From: Fibrobacter succinogenes
GTDB taxonomy: Bacteria > Fibrobacterota > Fibrobacteria > Fibrobacterales > Fibrobacteraceae
NCBI RefSeq assembly: GCF_902779965.1
Contig: NZ_CACZDK010000002.1
Location: 62,001-126,000, forward strand
DNA length: 64,000 nt
Reading direction: 5' to 3'
Position numbers and translations under genes: made by a program
In this document: piece after piece, positions 56,928 through 64,000 of the stretch
How positions within the stretch are numbered: the stretch's first letter is position 1
Layout of the letters: the number at the start of each line of letters is the position of its first letter
Notes under the pieces: generated by a model
What the model was told of the DNA's origin: nothing
The model's database searches: none
The model's input: the letters and a program-made list of their open reading frames with translations, nothing else

Positions 56928-58739
56928 ATGGAGATGCTTCTTAACTTTGATGATGCCGCAGCAGCGCTTTCACTCGATTACGTGTGCGTGTTTTATGTCG
57001 ATGTCAAGACAAGTGACTACGTCATGCTTGATTTTTACGGAAAGCTTGCTAAACTGAATTTACAGCATACCCATAATTTTTGGGCCGATATTTCAGCCAT
57101 TTCGGATGTCCTTGTGTATTCCGAAGATAAAAATTCCTTTATGGAATTGGTCAAAAGGGCTTCGGTCGGGAATTCTGGTCAAAATGACCAAGTCATTAAC
57201 TATAAGGGTCGCCTTATGGTCGAGGGCGAAGCCGTATGGTTCATGATCAGGGCTGCTATTACGCATTCTCGTGGCCGTGACTTTTTCTTTATCGGTGTAG
57301 GTAACATCGATAAGCAGGAACGTGAGCAGATTGAACTGAAAAGTAAAGCATCGAAAAGCGAAACTTATAGCCAGATAGCAATGGCTCTTTCATCTCGATT
57401 TGATGCCTTGTACATGGTGAATTTAAAAACAAATCATTTTGCGATGTACAAGTATGAACGTACGTTCAGTGAATTGAAGGTTGGACTAGAAGGTAATGAT
57501 TTCTTCAGCAGGATGATTAACGATGCCGCTAAGTTTGTTTATAAGGATGATTACGCGTTGGTGGCGGAATCCCTTAAAGAGGAACGCTTGTTGAAGGAAC
57601 TGGACGAATATGGCACTTTTACGTTGACATTCCGTTCGAATTCTGCAAAAGGGCCGGTTTATGTAAAATTGATTGCTGCATATACCGACAAAGAGCATGT
57701 TGCCATAAGCATTACCGATGTGGATGCGCAAGTTCGTCGTGAACAGAGCCTTAGAACCACGATTTCTCAGAATGAAGTCTATGGACAAATCGTAATGGCT
57801 CTCGCAGAACGCTACGATGCTTTGTACATGTTGGACTTGGATACGGATCACTATTCGCTGTACAGGTCTGAACGCATGTTCAGTAAGGTGGATGTTGCCG
57901 ATGAAGGTGAAGACTTCTTTAATCAGTTGCAGAAAGATGCTGAGCAAGTTGTCTATGCCGAAGATGTTCATCTGGTACAGTCCGCTCTTTTAAAGGAATC
58001 TTTCTTAAAGGAACTCGATGAAAACGGCATGTTCATGCTGAAGTATAGGCTGAATTCGCCAACAGGACCAATCTATGTGAGCTTGGAAGCTGTTTATTCA
58101 GACAAGAAGCATGTTGTGATCAGTGTGACCAATGTCGATGCTCAGGTGCGCCGCGAACAACGAATCAGGGCCGAAGCCGAAGAAGCTCATCAGAAAGCCT
58201 GTCGAGATGATTTGACGGGAATCAAGAATAAGAATGCTTATGGCGAGTTTGAACGCCGGATGAATAGTCAGATTATGTCTGGTCAAATCGGACCTTTTGC
58301 TATAGCAGTTTGTGATGTGAACGGACTCAAGACCGTGAACGACACGCTTGGGCATAAAGCCGGCGATGAATATATCAAGGCCGCTTCGAAGATTGTTTGC
58401 GATACGTTCAAACACAGTCCTGTGTTCCGCGTCGGTGGCGATGAATTTGTAGCTATCTTGAAGGGCGATGATTTTGAATCTCGCGATGACCTCGCCAAAA
58501 CGTTTATGAATATCGCAAAACACAATGCCGAAGAAGAAAAGGTGGTTGTCGCTTGTGGCATTTCCGTTTTCGATAAAATGCATGACAATAGCGTTTCGGT
58601 GGTGTTCGAACGTGCTGATGCCCTCATGTACAAGAACAAAATTGCGCTGAAGAGCTGCCGTGAAGAAATCCTGAATGCGGCAAACCGCGCCCGCGCCATT
58701 GATACCCAAATGACGGCCGAGTTTAGTATAGTTTCTTGA
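56928..58739 (+). CDS. diguanylate cyclase with three tandem PAS-like sensor repeats
   Basis: The 603-residue soluble protein has three repeated sensor-like units and a C-terminal GGDEF domain (~435-590). Repeats 2 and 3 are clearly alike: ETYSQIAMALSSRFDALYMV near 145 and EVYGQIVMALAERYDALYML near 285, each continuing to VAISITDVDAQVRREQ or VVISVTNVDAQVRREQ; repeat 1 (DYVCVFYVDVKTSDYVML) is more distant. The GGDEF site is RVGGDEF near 505, complete; no RxxD site is seen at the usual distance. It should make cyclic di-GMP in response to a signal bound by the PAS-like units. It is preceded by a 450-bp control region with a CRP-type site. Confidence 0.88.
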   Translation: MEMLLNFDDAAAALSLDYVCVFYVDVKTSDYVMLDFYGKLAKLNLQHTHNFWADISAISDVLVYSEDKNSFMELVKRASVGNSGQNDQVINYKGRLMVEGEAVWFMIRAAITHSRGRDFFFIGVGNIDKQEREQIELKSKASKSETYSQIAMALSSRFDALYMVNLKTNHFAMYKYERTFSELKVGLEGNDFFSRMINDAAKFVYKDDYALVAESLKEERLLKELDEYGTFTLTFRSNSAKGPVYVKLIAAYTDKEHVAISITDVDAQVRREQSLRTTISQNEVYGQIVMALAERYDALYMLDLDTDHYSLYRSERMFSKVDVADEGEDFFNQLQKDAEQVVYAEDVHLVQSALLKESFLKELDENGMFMLKYRLNSPTGPIYVSLEAVYSDKKHVVISVTNVDAQVRREQRIRAEAEEAHQKACRDDLTGIKNKNAYGEFERRMNSQIMSGQIGPFAIAVCDVNGLKTVNDTLGHKAGDEYIKAASKIVCDTFKHSPVFRVGGDEFVAILKGDDFESRDDLAKTFMNIAKHNAEEEKVVVACGISVFDKMHDNSVSVVFERADALMYKNKIALKSCREEILNAANRARAIDTQMTAEFSIVS

Positions 58740-58774
58740 GTTGCTAGGGCTGCTTCGCGGCAGTTGTGAGTTTC

Positions 58775-58830
58775 AACTAGTAACTATCAACTATTAACTA
58801 GTAACTCATAACTAGTAACTTATAAACACT
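58775..58830. repeat. heptad array of 8 units (AACTAGT type)
   Basis: AACTAGT, AACTATC, AACTATT, AACTAGT, AACTCAT, AACTAGT, AACTTAT, AAACACT: 56 bp, period 7, with another consensus than the array at 44521. Confidence 0.9.
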
Positions 58831-58872
58831 AACCTTGACCCAATTTCCCCATTTTACTACATTTGTGCCACT

Positions 58873-59400
58873 TTGAGAATAGATATCGCACAAAAACTTA
58901 CTGATTCCGAAGACCAACGAGTGGTCTGGTCCCATGCCGACGCTCCTGAAATCTTCGACGAACTGCACCTCAAGGGCGATCTGGTAGCCGAGGTGCTGGT
59001 TAGCCCCGAAGGCAACGGCAAGTGCCTTGTGACTGGTACCCTCTCTGGAGTGCAAACACTCACCTGTGTCCGTAGCCTGGACCTTTTTGACCGTCCGTTC
59101 AAAACCGAGATTGTTGTCGAGGTGGAACGCGGTGCATGCGCCCAGCAGGAACTCCATGACGACGACGATGACGTTTTCGCCTACACGATTCCGCAGACAC
59201 AGGACTTCGTAGATGTTTCCGAGTGCGTCCGACAGCTGGTGACCCTACAGGAACCCATTGCGCCCGTGAAAAATCCTGACGAAGATTTTATCTTTGTAAC
59301 AAACAATCAAGCTGGCGATGGTGCCGAAGCTGAAAAGCCTCTCGACCCCCGCTGGGAAAAACTCAAAGCTCTTAAGAGCAAAATGGAAAACAGGAGTTAA
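58873..59400 (+). CDS. yceD: YceD/DUF177 family protein (23S rRNA accumulation)
   Basis: The 175-residue protein belongs to the DUF177/YceD family, required in plants and E. coli for normal 23S rRNA levels. It has the usual features: an early [27 protein letters not shown] barrel region (given in part, ~33-60), the conserved C.R.L region ([13 protein letters not shown]) and a C-terminal [16 protein letters not shown] followed by a [11 protein letters not shown] tail. The single-Cys CVR...C pattern differs from the paired Cys in many relatives. The start is TTG 58873; no ATG or GTG in frame precedes the conserved strand. rpmF follows by 2 bp, the classical yceD-rpmF-plsX order. Confidence 0.88.
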   Translation: MRIDIAQKLTDSEDQRVVWSHADAPEIFDELHLKGDLVAEVLVSPEGNGKCLVTGTLSGVQTLTCVRSLDLFDRPFKTEIVVEVERGACAQQELHDDDDDVFAYTIPQTQDFVDVSECVRQLVTLQEPIAPVKNPDEDFIFVTNNQAGDGAEAEKPLDPRWEKLKALKSKMENRS

Positions 59401-59402
59401 AA

Positions 59403-59591
59403 ATGGCAGTACCTAAAAGAAAAACCTCGACCGCCCGTCGTGACAAGCGCCGCACCCACTGGAAGATGGAAGTGCCGGCTATGGCTACCTGCGATCATTG
59501 CGGTTCCGTAAAGCGTCCGCATCGCGTGTGCCCGGTTTGCGGCTTCTACAACGGTGTGGAAGTTGTTGATATGAAGGGTGCCGAAGCTTAA
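59403..59591 (+). CDS. rpmF: 50S ribosomal protein L32
   Basis: The 62-residue protein begins [17 protein letters not shown], the L32 signature, and carries a zinc ribbon with CDHC (30-33) and CPVC (43-46). It lies between yceD and plsX as in most bacteria. Stop and next start are 14 bp apart. Confidence 0.97.
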   Translation: MAVPKRKTSTARRDKRRTHWKMEVPAMATCDHCGSVKRPHRVCPVCGFYNGVEVVDMKGAEA

Positions 59592-59605
59592 TCTAGGAGG
59601 AATCC

Positions 59606-60589
59606 GTGATCAAAGTTGCACTGGATGCCATGGGTGGCGATTACGCCCCGAGTGTTTGTATTGAAGGCGCTGTTAACGCAGTCAAGAAAAACCCCAATAT
59701 TCATGTGGTTCTCTGCGGACCGGAGGCCGAGGTCAAGGCTTCTCTCGAGAAGCTTGGCTATGCCGGCAACCAGATTTCCGTGGTAGATGCCCCGGATCCC
59801 GTGGCGATGGATGAACATCCTGTCATGGTGGTCAAGAAGAAGCAACATTCTGGCTTGGTGACTTGCGTTGCCTTGCAGAAGAAAGGTCTTGTCGATGCTT
59901 CCGTCAGTGCCGGTAACTCTGGCGCTATGATGGCGAGCTGCCTCATGATTCTCGGTAAGTCTTGCGACGAGTTCTCTCGTCCGCCTATCGGGGTTGCACT
60001 TCCGACAAAGGATCGCCGCATTGTGTTGGTCGATGGCGGTGCTAACGTTGATGAACGCGCTTCTACTCTTGTTGACTTCGCTATTGCAGGTTCTGCATTC
60101 GCCGAAGCTTTCCTCGGAATCGAAAATCCGAAGGTTGGGCTCTTGAACATGGGCGAAGAAGAACACAAGGGCCCGGCAGTTCTTCAGGAAACATACCAGC
60201 TCCTCAAGTCTGCTCCGGTTAACTTTATGGGCAACATCGAAGGCCGCGACCTCATCGCAGGCAAGGCTGACGTTGTTGCAACTTCTGGCTATACGGGTAA
60301 CGTCGTGCTCAAGCTCCTGGAAGGCTTCTTTGAAATGCACCAGGAAATGTTTGGCACGATCGATACTCCGGCTGGCAAGCGCTTTGCCGAAATGTGGGAC
60401 TATCGTGCCACGGGTGGCGCTTTGTTGCTCGGCCTCAATGGTATTGGTATCATCGCTCATGGCCGTTCCGATGCTATTGCAATCGAAAAGGCTGTGGATG
60501 CAGCAGCCAAGTATGCCGAAGCTGACGTTGCTAACAAGGTTAACGCACGCCTCGCTGCAATCAAGTCCGAGGAAGCTCCTAAAGCATAG
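59606..60589 (+). CDS. plsX: phosphate acyltransferase PlsX
   Basis: The 327-residue protein converts acyl-ACP to acyl-phosphate for phospholipid synthesis. Characteristic segments: IKVALDAMGGDYAP (2-15), SAGNSGAMMA near 105, DGGANVDERAS near 142, GLLNMGEEEHKG near 172, NIEGRDL near 207 and SGYTGNVVLK near 227. The start codon is GTG 59606, with TAGGAGG (59594-59600) 5 bp upstream. Next to rpmF in the standard lipid/ribosome cluster. A strong terminator ends the row at 60624, so fabG-acpP-rnc, separated by 820 bp of repeats, forms a second unit. Confidence 0.96.
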   Translation: MIKVALDAMGGDYAPSVCIEGAVNAVKKNPNIHVVLCGPEAEVKASLEKLGYAGNQISVVDAPDPVAMDEHPVMVVKKKQHSGLVTCVALQKKGLVDASVSAGNSGAMMASCLMILGKSCDEFSRPPIGVALPTKDRRIVLVDGGANVDERASTLVDFAIAGSAFAEAFLGIENPKVGLLNMGEEEHKGPAVLQETYQLLKSAPVNFMGNIEGRDLIAGKADVVATSGYTGNVVLKLLEGFFEMHQEMFGTIDTPAGKRFAEMWDYRATGGALLLGLNGIGIIAHGRSDAIAIEKAVDAAAKYAEADVANKVNARLAAIKSEEAPKA

Positions 60590-60623
60590 CTTTTGTCTGC
60601 ATTAAGACTTTAGTTGCAATTAG

Positions 60624-60656
60624 ACGGATCTAGTGAACGCTAGGTCCGTTTTTTTT
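60624..60656 (+). terminator. rho-independent terminator after plsX
   Basis: A 10-bp stem ACGGATCTAG/CTAGGTCCGT (one G-T pair) with a 6-nt loop, followed by seven T. Confidence 0.9.
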
Positions 60657-60659
60657 AGA

Positions 60660-61300
60660 CGAAAGAACGCCCTTTGGGCTACAGACGAGAGAGTAGTGAT
60701 TTAGCACTGTCATCCTGAACGTAGTGAAGGATCCAGTGAAATGGGCTATGGGCACGGACCTACGGTCTTTTGACGTCTTCGGCGTCTGCGGCTGCACTCG
60801 GTCATATCGTCAAGCAAGCTTGACGCTGCGACGCTCGTTTTTGCACGCTTCTGAGGTATGAGGTTTAGAATCGCACCATTGGTGCCTAACTTCATCCCCA
60901 AAAGGCTTGTGAAACAAACCGAACTCATAGCTCAAAGCCTTGCAAAGCAAGGCGACCCCACCGCCTACTTCCTACTTCTAACTTCCTACTAAGTTCTACC
61001 AACTAAGTTCTGCCTACCATTAATCACTATTAGAAATCACTGGATTCTTCACTCCACTTTGTTCCGTTCAGAATGACGCGTCCTTTCTACTGCTTACTGT
61101 CTACTTCCTACTTCTAACTTCCTACTAAGTTCTACCAACTAAGTTCTGCCAACCATTAATCACTATTAGAAATCACTGGATTCTTCACTCCACTTCGTTT
61201 CGTTCAGAATGACGCATCCTTCTTACTGCCTACTAACCCCTAACCACTGTCTACTTCCTACTTCCTACTTCCTACTAATTTATTATCTTGAATAACAAAT
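60660..61300. repeat. repeat-filled gap splitting plsX from fabG, with a 136-bp tandem duplication
   Basis: No gene is supported between plsX and fabG. A hairpin repeat GTCATCCTGAACGTAGTGAAGGATCCAG lies at 60709, a segment with GCTGCGACGCTCG at 60826, and from 60965 a 136-bp unit occurs twice (60965-61100 and 61101-61236). Each unit consists of a heptad array (CCTACTT, CTAACTT, CCTACTA, AGTTCTA, CCAACTA, AGTTCTG) and CACTGGATTCTTCACTCCACTT..TTCAGAATGACGC. A further heptad array (CCTACTT units) runs from about 61236 to 61275. Confidence 0.85.
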
Positions 61301-61410
61301 AAATATGCTTTGGACGAACCGTCTGGCACCGGTGGTGTGACGGCTATTCTAAGCTTAAATCATTTGTATTCACCCATGACAGTTAATGTCATACAGGAGG
61401 TCAATTTATA

Positions 61411-62139
61411 ATGCCTACGAAGTCTATTGTGACTGGCGCATCTCGCGGTATCGGTCTTGCCATTGCAAGAGAACTTGCGGCTCGCGGTTCTGATGTTGTG
61501 CTTATTTCCCGCGGCGGCTGCCCGGAACAGGCCGAAGCGATTGCAAAGGAATTCGGCGTCAAGACGTTCACATTCGCATGCGACGTGAGCAACTCCGAAT
61601 CCGTGAAGGACGCTTTCAAACAAGCTATCGACGCACTGGGTGGCGTGGACTGCCTCGTGAACAACGCTGGCATCACCCGTGACGGTCTCGTACTTCGCAT
61701 GAAGGACGAAGATTTCGATAACGTTATCGCAACGGACCTCCGCTCGACGTTCCTTTGCACCAGAGCCGTCCTCAGAACTATGATGGGCGCCCGCAAAGGT
61801 AGCATCGTGAATATCGCAAGTTTGAACGGTATCAGAACTCAGGCTGGCCAGGCCAACTACGCAGCTGCTAAGGCAGGCGTTATCGGCATGACCAAGTCCA
61901 ACTCCATGGAATTCGGCTCTCGCGGCATTACTGTGAATGCTGTTGCTCCGGGATTCATCGATACGGACATGACGGCTGCCATGAGCGAAGAAACCCGCGC
62001 AAAATATGCCGCCCAGATTCCGCTTGGTCGTCTCGGTCAGCCGGAAGATGTCGCTAAGGCTGTAGCATTTTTAGCTTCCGACGATGCCAAATACATTACC
62101 GGACAGGTAATTGGTGTCGATGGGGGCTTGAACGCTTAA
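61411..62139 (+). CDS. fabG: 3-oxoacyl-ACP reductase FabG
   Basis: The 242-residue SDR reduces 3-oxoacyl-ACP with NADPH in fatty-acid elongation. Seen are TGASRGIG (8-15, cofactor), NNAG near 85, the catalytic Ser in NIASLNG near 134, YAAAK (Y-x3-K) near 150 and PGFIDTDMT near 183. A CAGGAGG ribosome site (61395-61401) precedes the ATG. acpP follows after 47 bp, the usual fabG-acpP order. Confidence 0.93.
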   Translation: MPTKSIVTGASRGIGLAIARELAARGSDVVLISRGGCPEQAEAIAKEFGVKTFTFACDVSNSESVKDAFKQAIDALGGVDCLVNNAGITRDGLVLRMKDEDFDNVIATDLRSTFLCTRAVLRTMMGARKGSIVNIASLNGIRTQAGQANYAAAKAGVIGMTKSNSMEFGSRGITVNAVAPGFIDTDMTAAMSEETRAKYAAQIPLGRLGQPEDVAKAVAFLASDDAKYITGQVIGVDGGLNA

Positions 62140-62186
62140 AAACATTTTATTAAATTTGGACAAAACTTTTTCCCATGGAGAAAAAA

Positions 62187-62426
62187 ATGAACGAAGAAAT
62201 TTTCAAGAAGGTCACTGACGTGATCGTTGCTAAGTTGGAAGTCAAGGCTGAAGATGTCAAGCCCGAATCTGAATTCGGTAATGACCTCGGTGCAGACTCC
62301 CTGGACCGTGTTGAACTCGTTATGGCTCTCGAAGACGAATTCGATGTCGAAATCCTCGATTCCGACGCTGAAAAGTTCCAGAAGGTTTCTGACGTTGTTG
62401 CTTTCCTCGAAGCACACAAGAAGTAA
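62187..62426 (+). CDS. acpP: acyl carrier protein
   Basis: The 79-residue acidic protein has the phosphopantetheine site GADSLDRVELVM, with the modified Ser near residue 38, and the family helices. ATG 62187 gives the typical ACP length and has GGAG 7 bp upstream; an ATG at 62175 would add four residues. Substrate carrier for FabG and acyl donor for PlsX, both encoded next to it. A strong terminator follows. Confidence 0.96.
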   Translation: MNEEIFKKVTDVIVAKLEVKAEDVKPESEFGNDLGADSLDRVELVMALEDEFDVEILDSDAEKFQKVSDVVAFLEAHKK

Positions 62427-62475
62427 TCTAGTTTTACTTTAGCCCGCAACAGTTGGGCAAAGATTGAGCTTTGGG

Positions 62476-62504
62476 TCCCCGGTTCCGCCGGGGATTCTTT
62501 TTTT
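62476..62504 (+). terminator. rho-independent terminator after acpP
   Basis: A 7-bp stem TCCCCGG/CCGGGGA with a 5-nt loop followed by a T-rich tract (TTCTTTTTTT). Confidence 0.9.
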
Positions 62505-62507
62505 ACC

Positions 62508-62810
62508 GTCATCCTCGGAGCCTGTCATCCTAGAACTGTCATCCTCGGAGCGAAGCGTAGGGACAACTTCAAAAGGCGAGCGTTGCAGCTATGCTTGCAT
62601 AGATATAACCGAGCCTAAGAGGTTGGGGCTTGCCCCCATCCATTATTTCTTGAACTCGCTTTTATTCCGGCATCGCCTTCTCGTTTATGAAAAGGAGGTG
62701 CTCGTTCTATGACGGATCGATTGGTGACTGTTGGCAAAAGACCTTGACCACAGACCAAAATCAGTTTATCTAGTAACTCAGAACTGGTAATTAGGAACTA
62801 GATTTTTTAA
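62508..62810. repeat. intergenic repeats between acpP and rnc
   Basis: No gene seen. GTCATCCTCGGAGC, GTCATCCTAGAACT and GTCATCCTCGGAGCGAAGC lie in a row from 62508, followed by a composite repeat (AAGGCGAGCGTTGCAGCTATGCTTGCATAGATATAACCGAGCC near 62572), and a degenerate heptad array (TCTAGTA, ACTCAGA, ACTGGTA, ATTAGGA, ACTAGAT) near 62768-62802. Confidence 0.72.
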
Positions 62811-62846
62811 TTTATGTCTGCATTTTAACCATATAAGGAGAATCTG

Positions 62847-63659
62847 TTGGAAGATCAAAATCTGCTCCACAAAATCCTAAAACTCTGGTTTCGCCAGAAG
62901 TCCGGTGACGGGCTTGAGGCTAAGCTTGGGTATAGGTTCCGCGATCCTGAACTGCTGGCTCATGCTCTTGTGCACCGCTCGTTTCTTGTCGGCAAGGATG
63001 TGCCTTACGCAAGCAATAACGAACGTTTGGAATTTTTAGGTGATTCTGTGCTCAACATGCTCACGACGGAATACTTGTACAAGACATATCCGTTGGATCC
63101 GGAAGGCGAGCTTTCAAAGCGCAAGAGCGCGATTGTTTCTGGACATGCCTGTGCTCAGTCATCCAAGGAATGGAATCTCAGCGAGTATGTGAAAATCGGA
63201 AAGTCCGAAGCCAAGATGGGCGGTCGCGGTAAGGAAAGCATTCTTGCAGATGCCTACGAAGCTGTGCTTGGCGCCGTGTATCTCGATGGTGGCCTCGAAG
63301 AAGTCCGTGCTATTTTGAACAAGTTTCATTTTCCGCGCGTACAAGAAATCATCAGCGCGACCGATTTTGTGAATTACAAGAGCGAACTTCTGGAATTTTG
63401 CCAGGGCAAGCTGCGCTGTTCTCCGGAGTACGTGATTGTCGGCGAAGAAGGCCCGGAACACCAAAAAGTGTTTACGGTCGAAGTGGTCGTGAACGGCAAG
63501 ACTTATGCTCGCGGTCAAGGCCCGAACAAGAAGAAGGCCGAACAAGAAGCGTCTCGCTTATCGCTCGAAACGCTCAAGGCTGAAGCCGCCGAAGCAGAAC
63601 AGAAAAAAGCCGAAACCCCGAAAATCAAGCAGCCCGCACACCACGTTGGATTGCCGTGA
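62847..63659 (+). CDS. rnc: ribonuclease III
   Basis: The 270-residue protein has an RNase III domain with the signature NERLEFLGDSVL (near residue 58; catalytic Glu and Asp) and the second metal site DAYEAVLGAVYLDGG near 137, then a dsRNA-binding domain (~175-245; YKSELLEFCQGKL, KTYARGQGPNKKKAEQEAS). It matures rRNA and cuts dsRNA. An unusual Ala/Glu/Lys/Pro tail follows the dsRBD (~250-270). The start is a TTG at 62847 with AAGGAG (62835-62840) 6 bp upstream. The fabG-acpP-rnc order is common, here interrupted by a terminator and 420 bp of repeats. Confidence 0.95.
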   Translation: MEDQNLLHKILKLWFRQKSGDGLEAKLGYRFRDPELLAHALVHRSFLVGKDVPYASNNERLEFLGDSVLNMLTTEYLYKTYPLDPEGELSKRKSAIVSGHACAQSSKEWNLSEYVKIGKSEAKMGGRGKESILADAYEAVLGAVYLDGGLEEVRAILNKFHFPRVQEIISATDFVNYKSELLEFCQGKLRCSPEYVIVGEEGPEHQKVFTVEVVVNGKTYARGQGPNKKKAEQEASRLSLETLKAEAAEAEQKKAETPKIKQPAHHVGLP

Positions 63660-63662
63660 TTT

Positions 63663-63698
63663 TAGTAGACTGTAGGAAGTAGACCGTAGGAAGTGGTT
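63663..63698. repeat. heptad array after rnc (reverse orientation)
   Basis: AGTAGAC, TGTAGGA, AGTAGAC, CGTAGGA, AGTGGTT: the reverse complement of the CTACTTCCTAC type, period 7. Confidence 0.8.
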
Positions 63699-63741
63699 CG
63701 TATGTAGAGCCTGCGTTGTCACCCCGGCTAGAGCCTATGTT

Positions 63742-63776
63742 GTCATGCCCGCCTCCGAGCGGGCATCTCCTTTTTA
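63742..63776. repeat. hairpin repeat GTCATGCCCGC..GCGGGCATCTCC
   Basis: An 8-bp stem ATGCCCGC/GCGGGCAT followed by CTCCTTTTTATT. It belongs to the family of 17966 and 44428, and may also act as a terminator for rnc. Confidence 0.7.
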
Positions 63777-63790
63777 TTATCTTATCCTGC

Positions 63791-64000
63791 ATGAAAACTT
63801 TCTCCCTCCGTACTTTACTTGCACTGCCGATGGCGGCGGCTCTCGCTTTTGCTCTTTCCGCCTGCAATGAATCCGGCGATTCTAAATCCGGCCAATCTTC
63901 GAAAAAAGGTACCGCCGTTTCCGAAGCGGATTGCCCGATTCTCCCGCTCGATTCTACTGCGACTGGCGAATTCGACCCGATTGCTTCCAAGGATGCCCGT
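63791..64000 (+). CDS. lipoprotein, partial (runs off the window)
   Basis: The open frame from ATG 63791 gives 70 residues before the edge. The start is a lipoprotein signal (MKTFSLRTLLALPMAAALAF, then ALSAC; Cys near residue 25), followed by a Ser/Gly/Lys-rich spacer and EADCPILPLDSTATGEFDPIASKDAR. The DPIASKDAR segment resembles the entry to some peptide-binding (SBP family 5-like) lipoproteins, but too little is present to assign it. Confidence 0.75.
   Translation, partial: MKTFSLRTLLALPMAAALAFALSACNESGDSKSGQSSKKGTAVSEADCPILPLDSTATGEFDPIASKDAR

Noticed and set aside
62464-62712. 82-residue frame after acpP
   Set aside because: It runs through the terminator and repeat units, and has no ribosome site or plausible product.

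Overview
The window is a gene-dense stretch of a Gram-negative chromosome that is almost certainly from the genus Fibrobacter (a rumen/gut cellulose degrader). The evidence is a 1587-residue secreted protein with a fibro-slime domain, two members of the Fibrobacter-rich TIGR02147/DUF4423 family, secreted enzymes and lipoproteins with long poly-serine linkers, a C-terminal T9SS-like sorting domain, and a short Bacteroidetes-type primary sigma factor. No rRNA, tRNA, CRISPR array or insertion sequence was recognised.

Layout. 1-9 kb: an unknown charged protein (cut by the edge), an AlkD-like DNA glycosylase, a 47-residue Cys-rich protein, the menaquinone enzyme MqnC, a secreted CE1-type esterase, an ABC ATPase of the ModF/PhrA type, the fluoride channel CrcB and a DJ-1/PfpI protein. 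9.4-16 kb: mrp-DUF971, the sigma factor, two TPR proteins and an RlpA lipoprotein, probably an envelope operon. 16-21.7 kb: a GIY-YIG nuclease gene between two 107-bp direct repeats, prfA-prmC, a poly-Ser LamG-like lipoprotein and trmO. 21.9-31.9 kb: an HD-GYP membrane protein, three tandem outer-membrane paralogues, a sugar-nucleotide reductase-like gene, a Nudix hydrolase with a long insertion, and a TIGR02147 regulator pair followed by lipoproteins, one frameshifted. 32-44.4 kb: a CE4 deacetylase, an SAH-hydrolase-like and an arylamine-acetyltransferase-like pair, a MATE exporter, an FHA-GGDEF cyclase, the fibro-slime protein and a SPOR protein. 44.6-58.7 kb: a giant DUF4011-type pseudo-helicase, gluQ, an exonuclease, a GH3 protein lacking its usual catalytic His, topB, a glycosyltransferase and a GGDEF protein. 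58.9-63.7 kb: yceD-rpmF-plsX-fabG-acpP-rnc, the conserved lipid/ribosome cluster. The window ends in a lipoprotein.

The most unusual property is the repeat content. There are many degenerate tandem arrays with a strict 7-bp period but different consensus heptads at different loci; they lie between genes, directly against start codons (crcB, mrp), and inside coding sequences in frame (gluQ, an acetyltransferase, a Nudix hydrolase). Separate hairpin repeats (GTCATCC...GGATCC type) and 80-140 bp composite repeats fill most intergenic gaps. Two loci carry an apparent element in which four TTACGTAA palindromes have almost identical spacing (32/167/32 and 31/166/32 bp) although the sequence between them has diverged. 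Other points to follow are the ATP-site-dead giant helicase homologue, an ABC ATPase reduced to one composite site, a perfect CRP-type palindrome upstream of a cyclase gene, and a promoter-like box bracketed by a perfect 13-bp inverted repeat.
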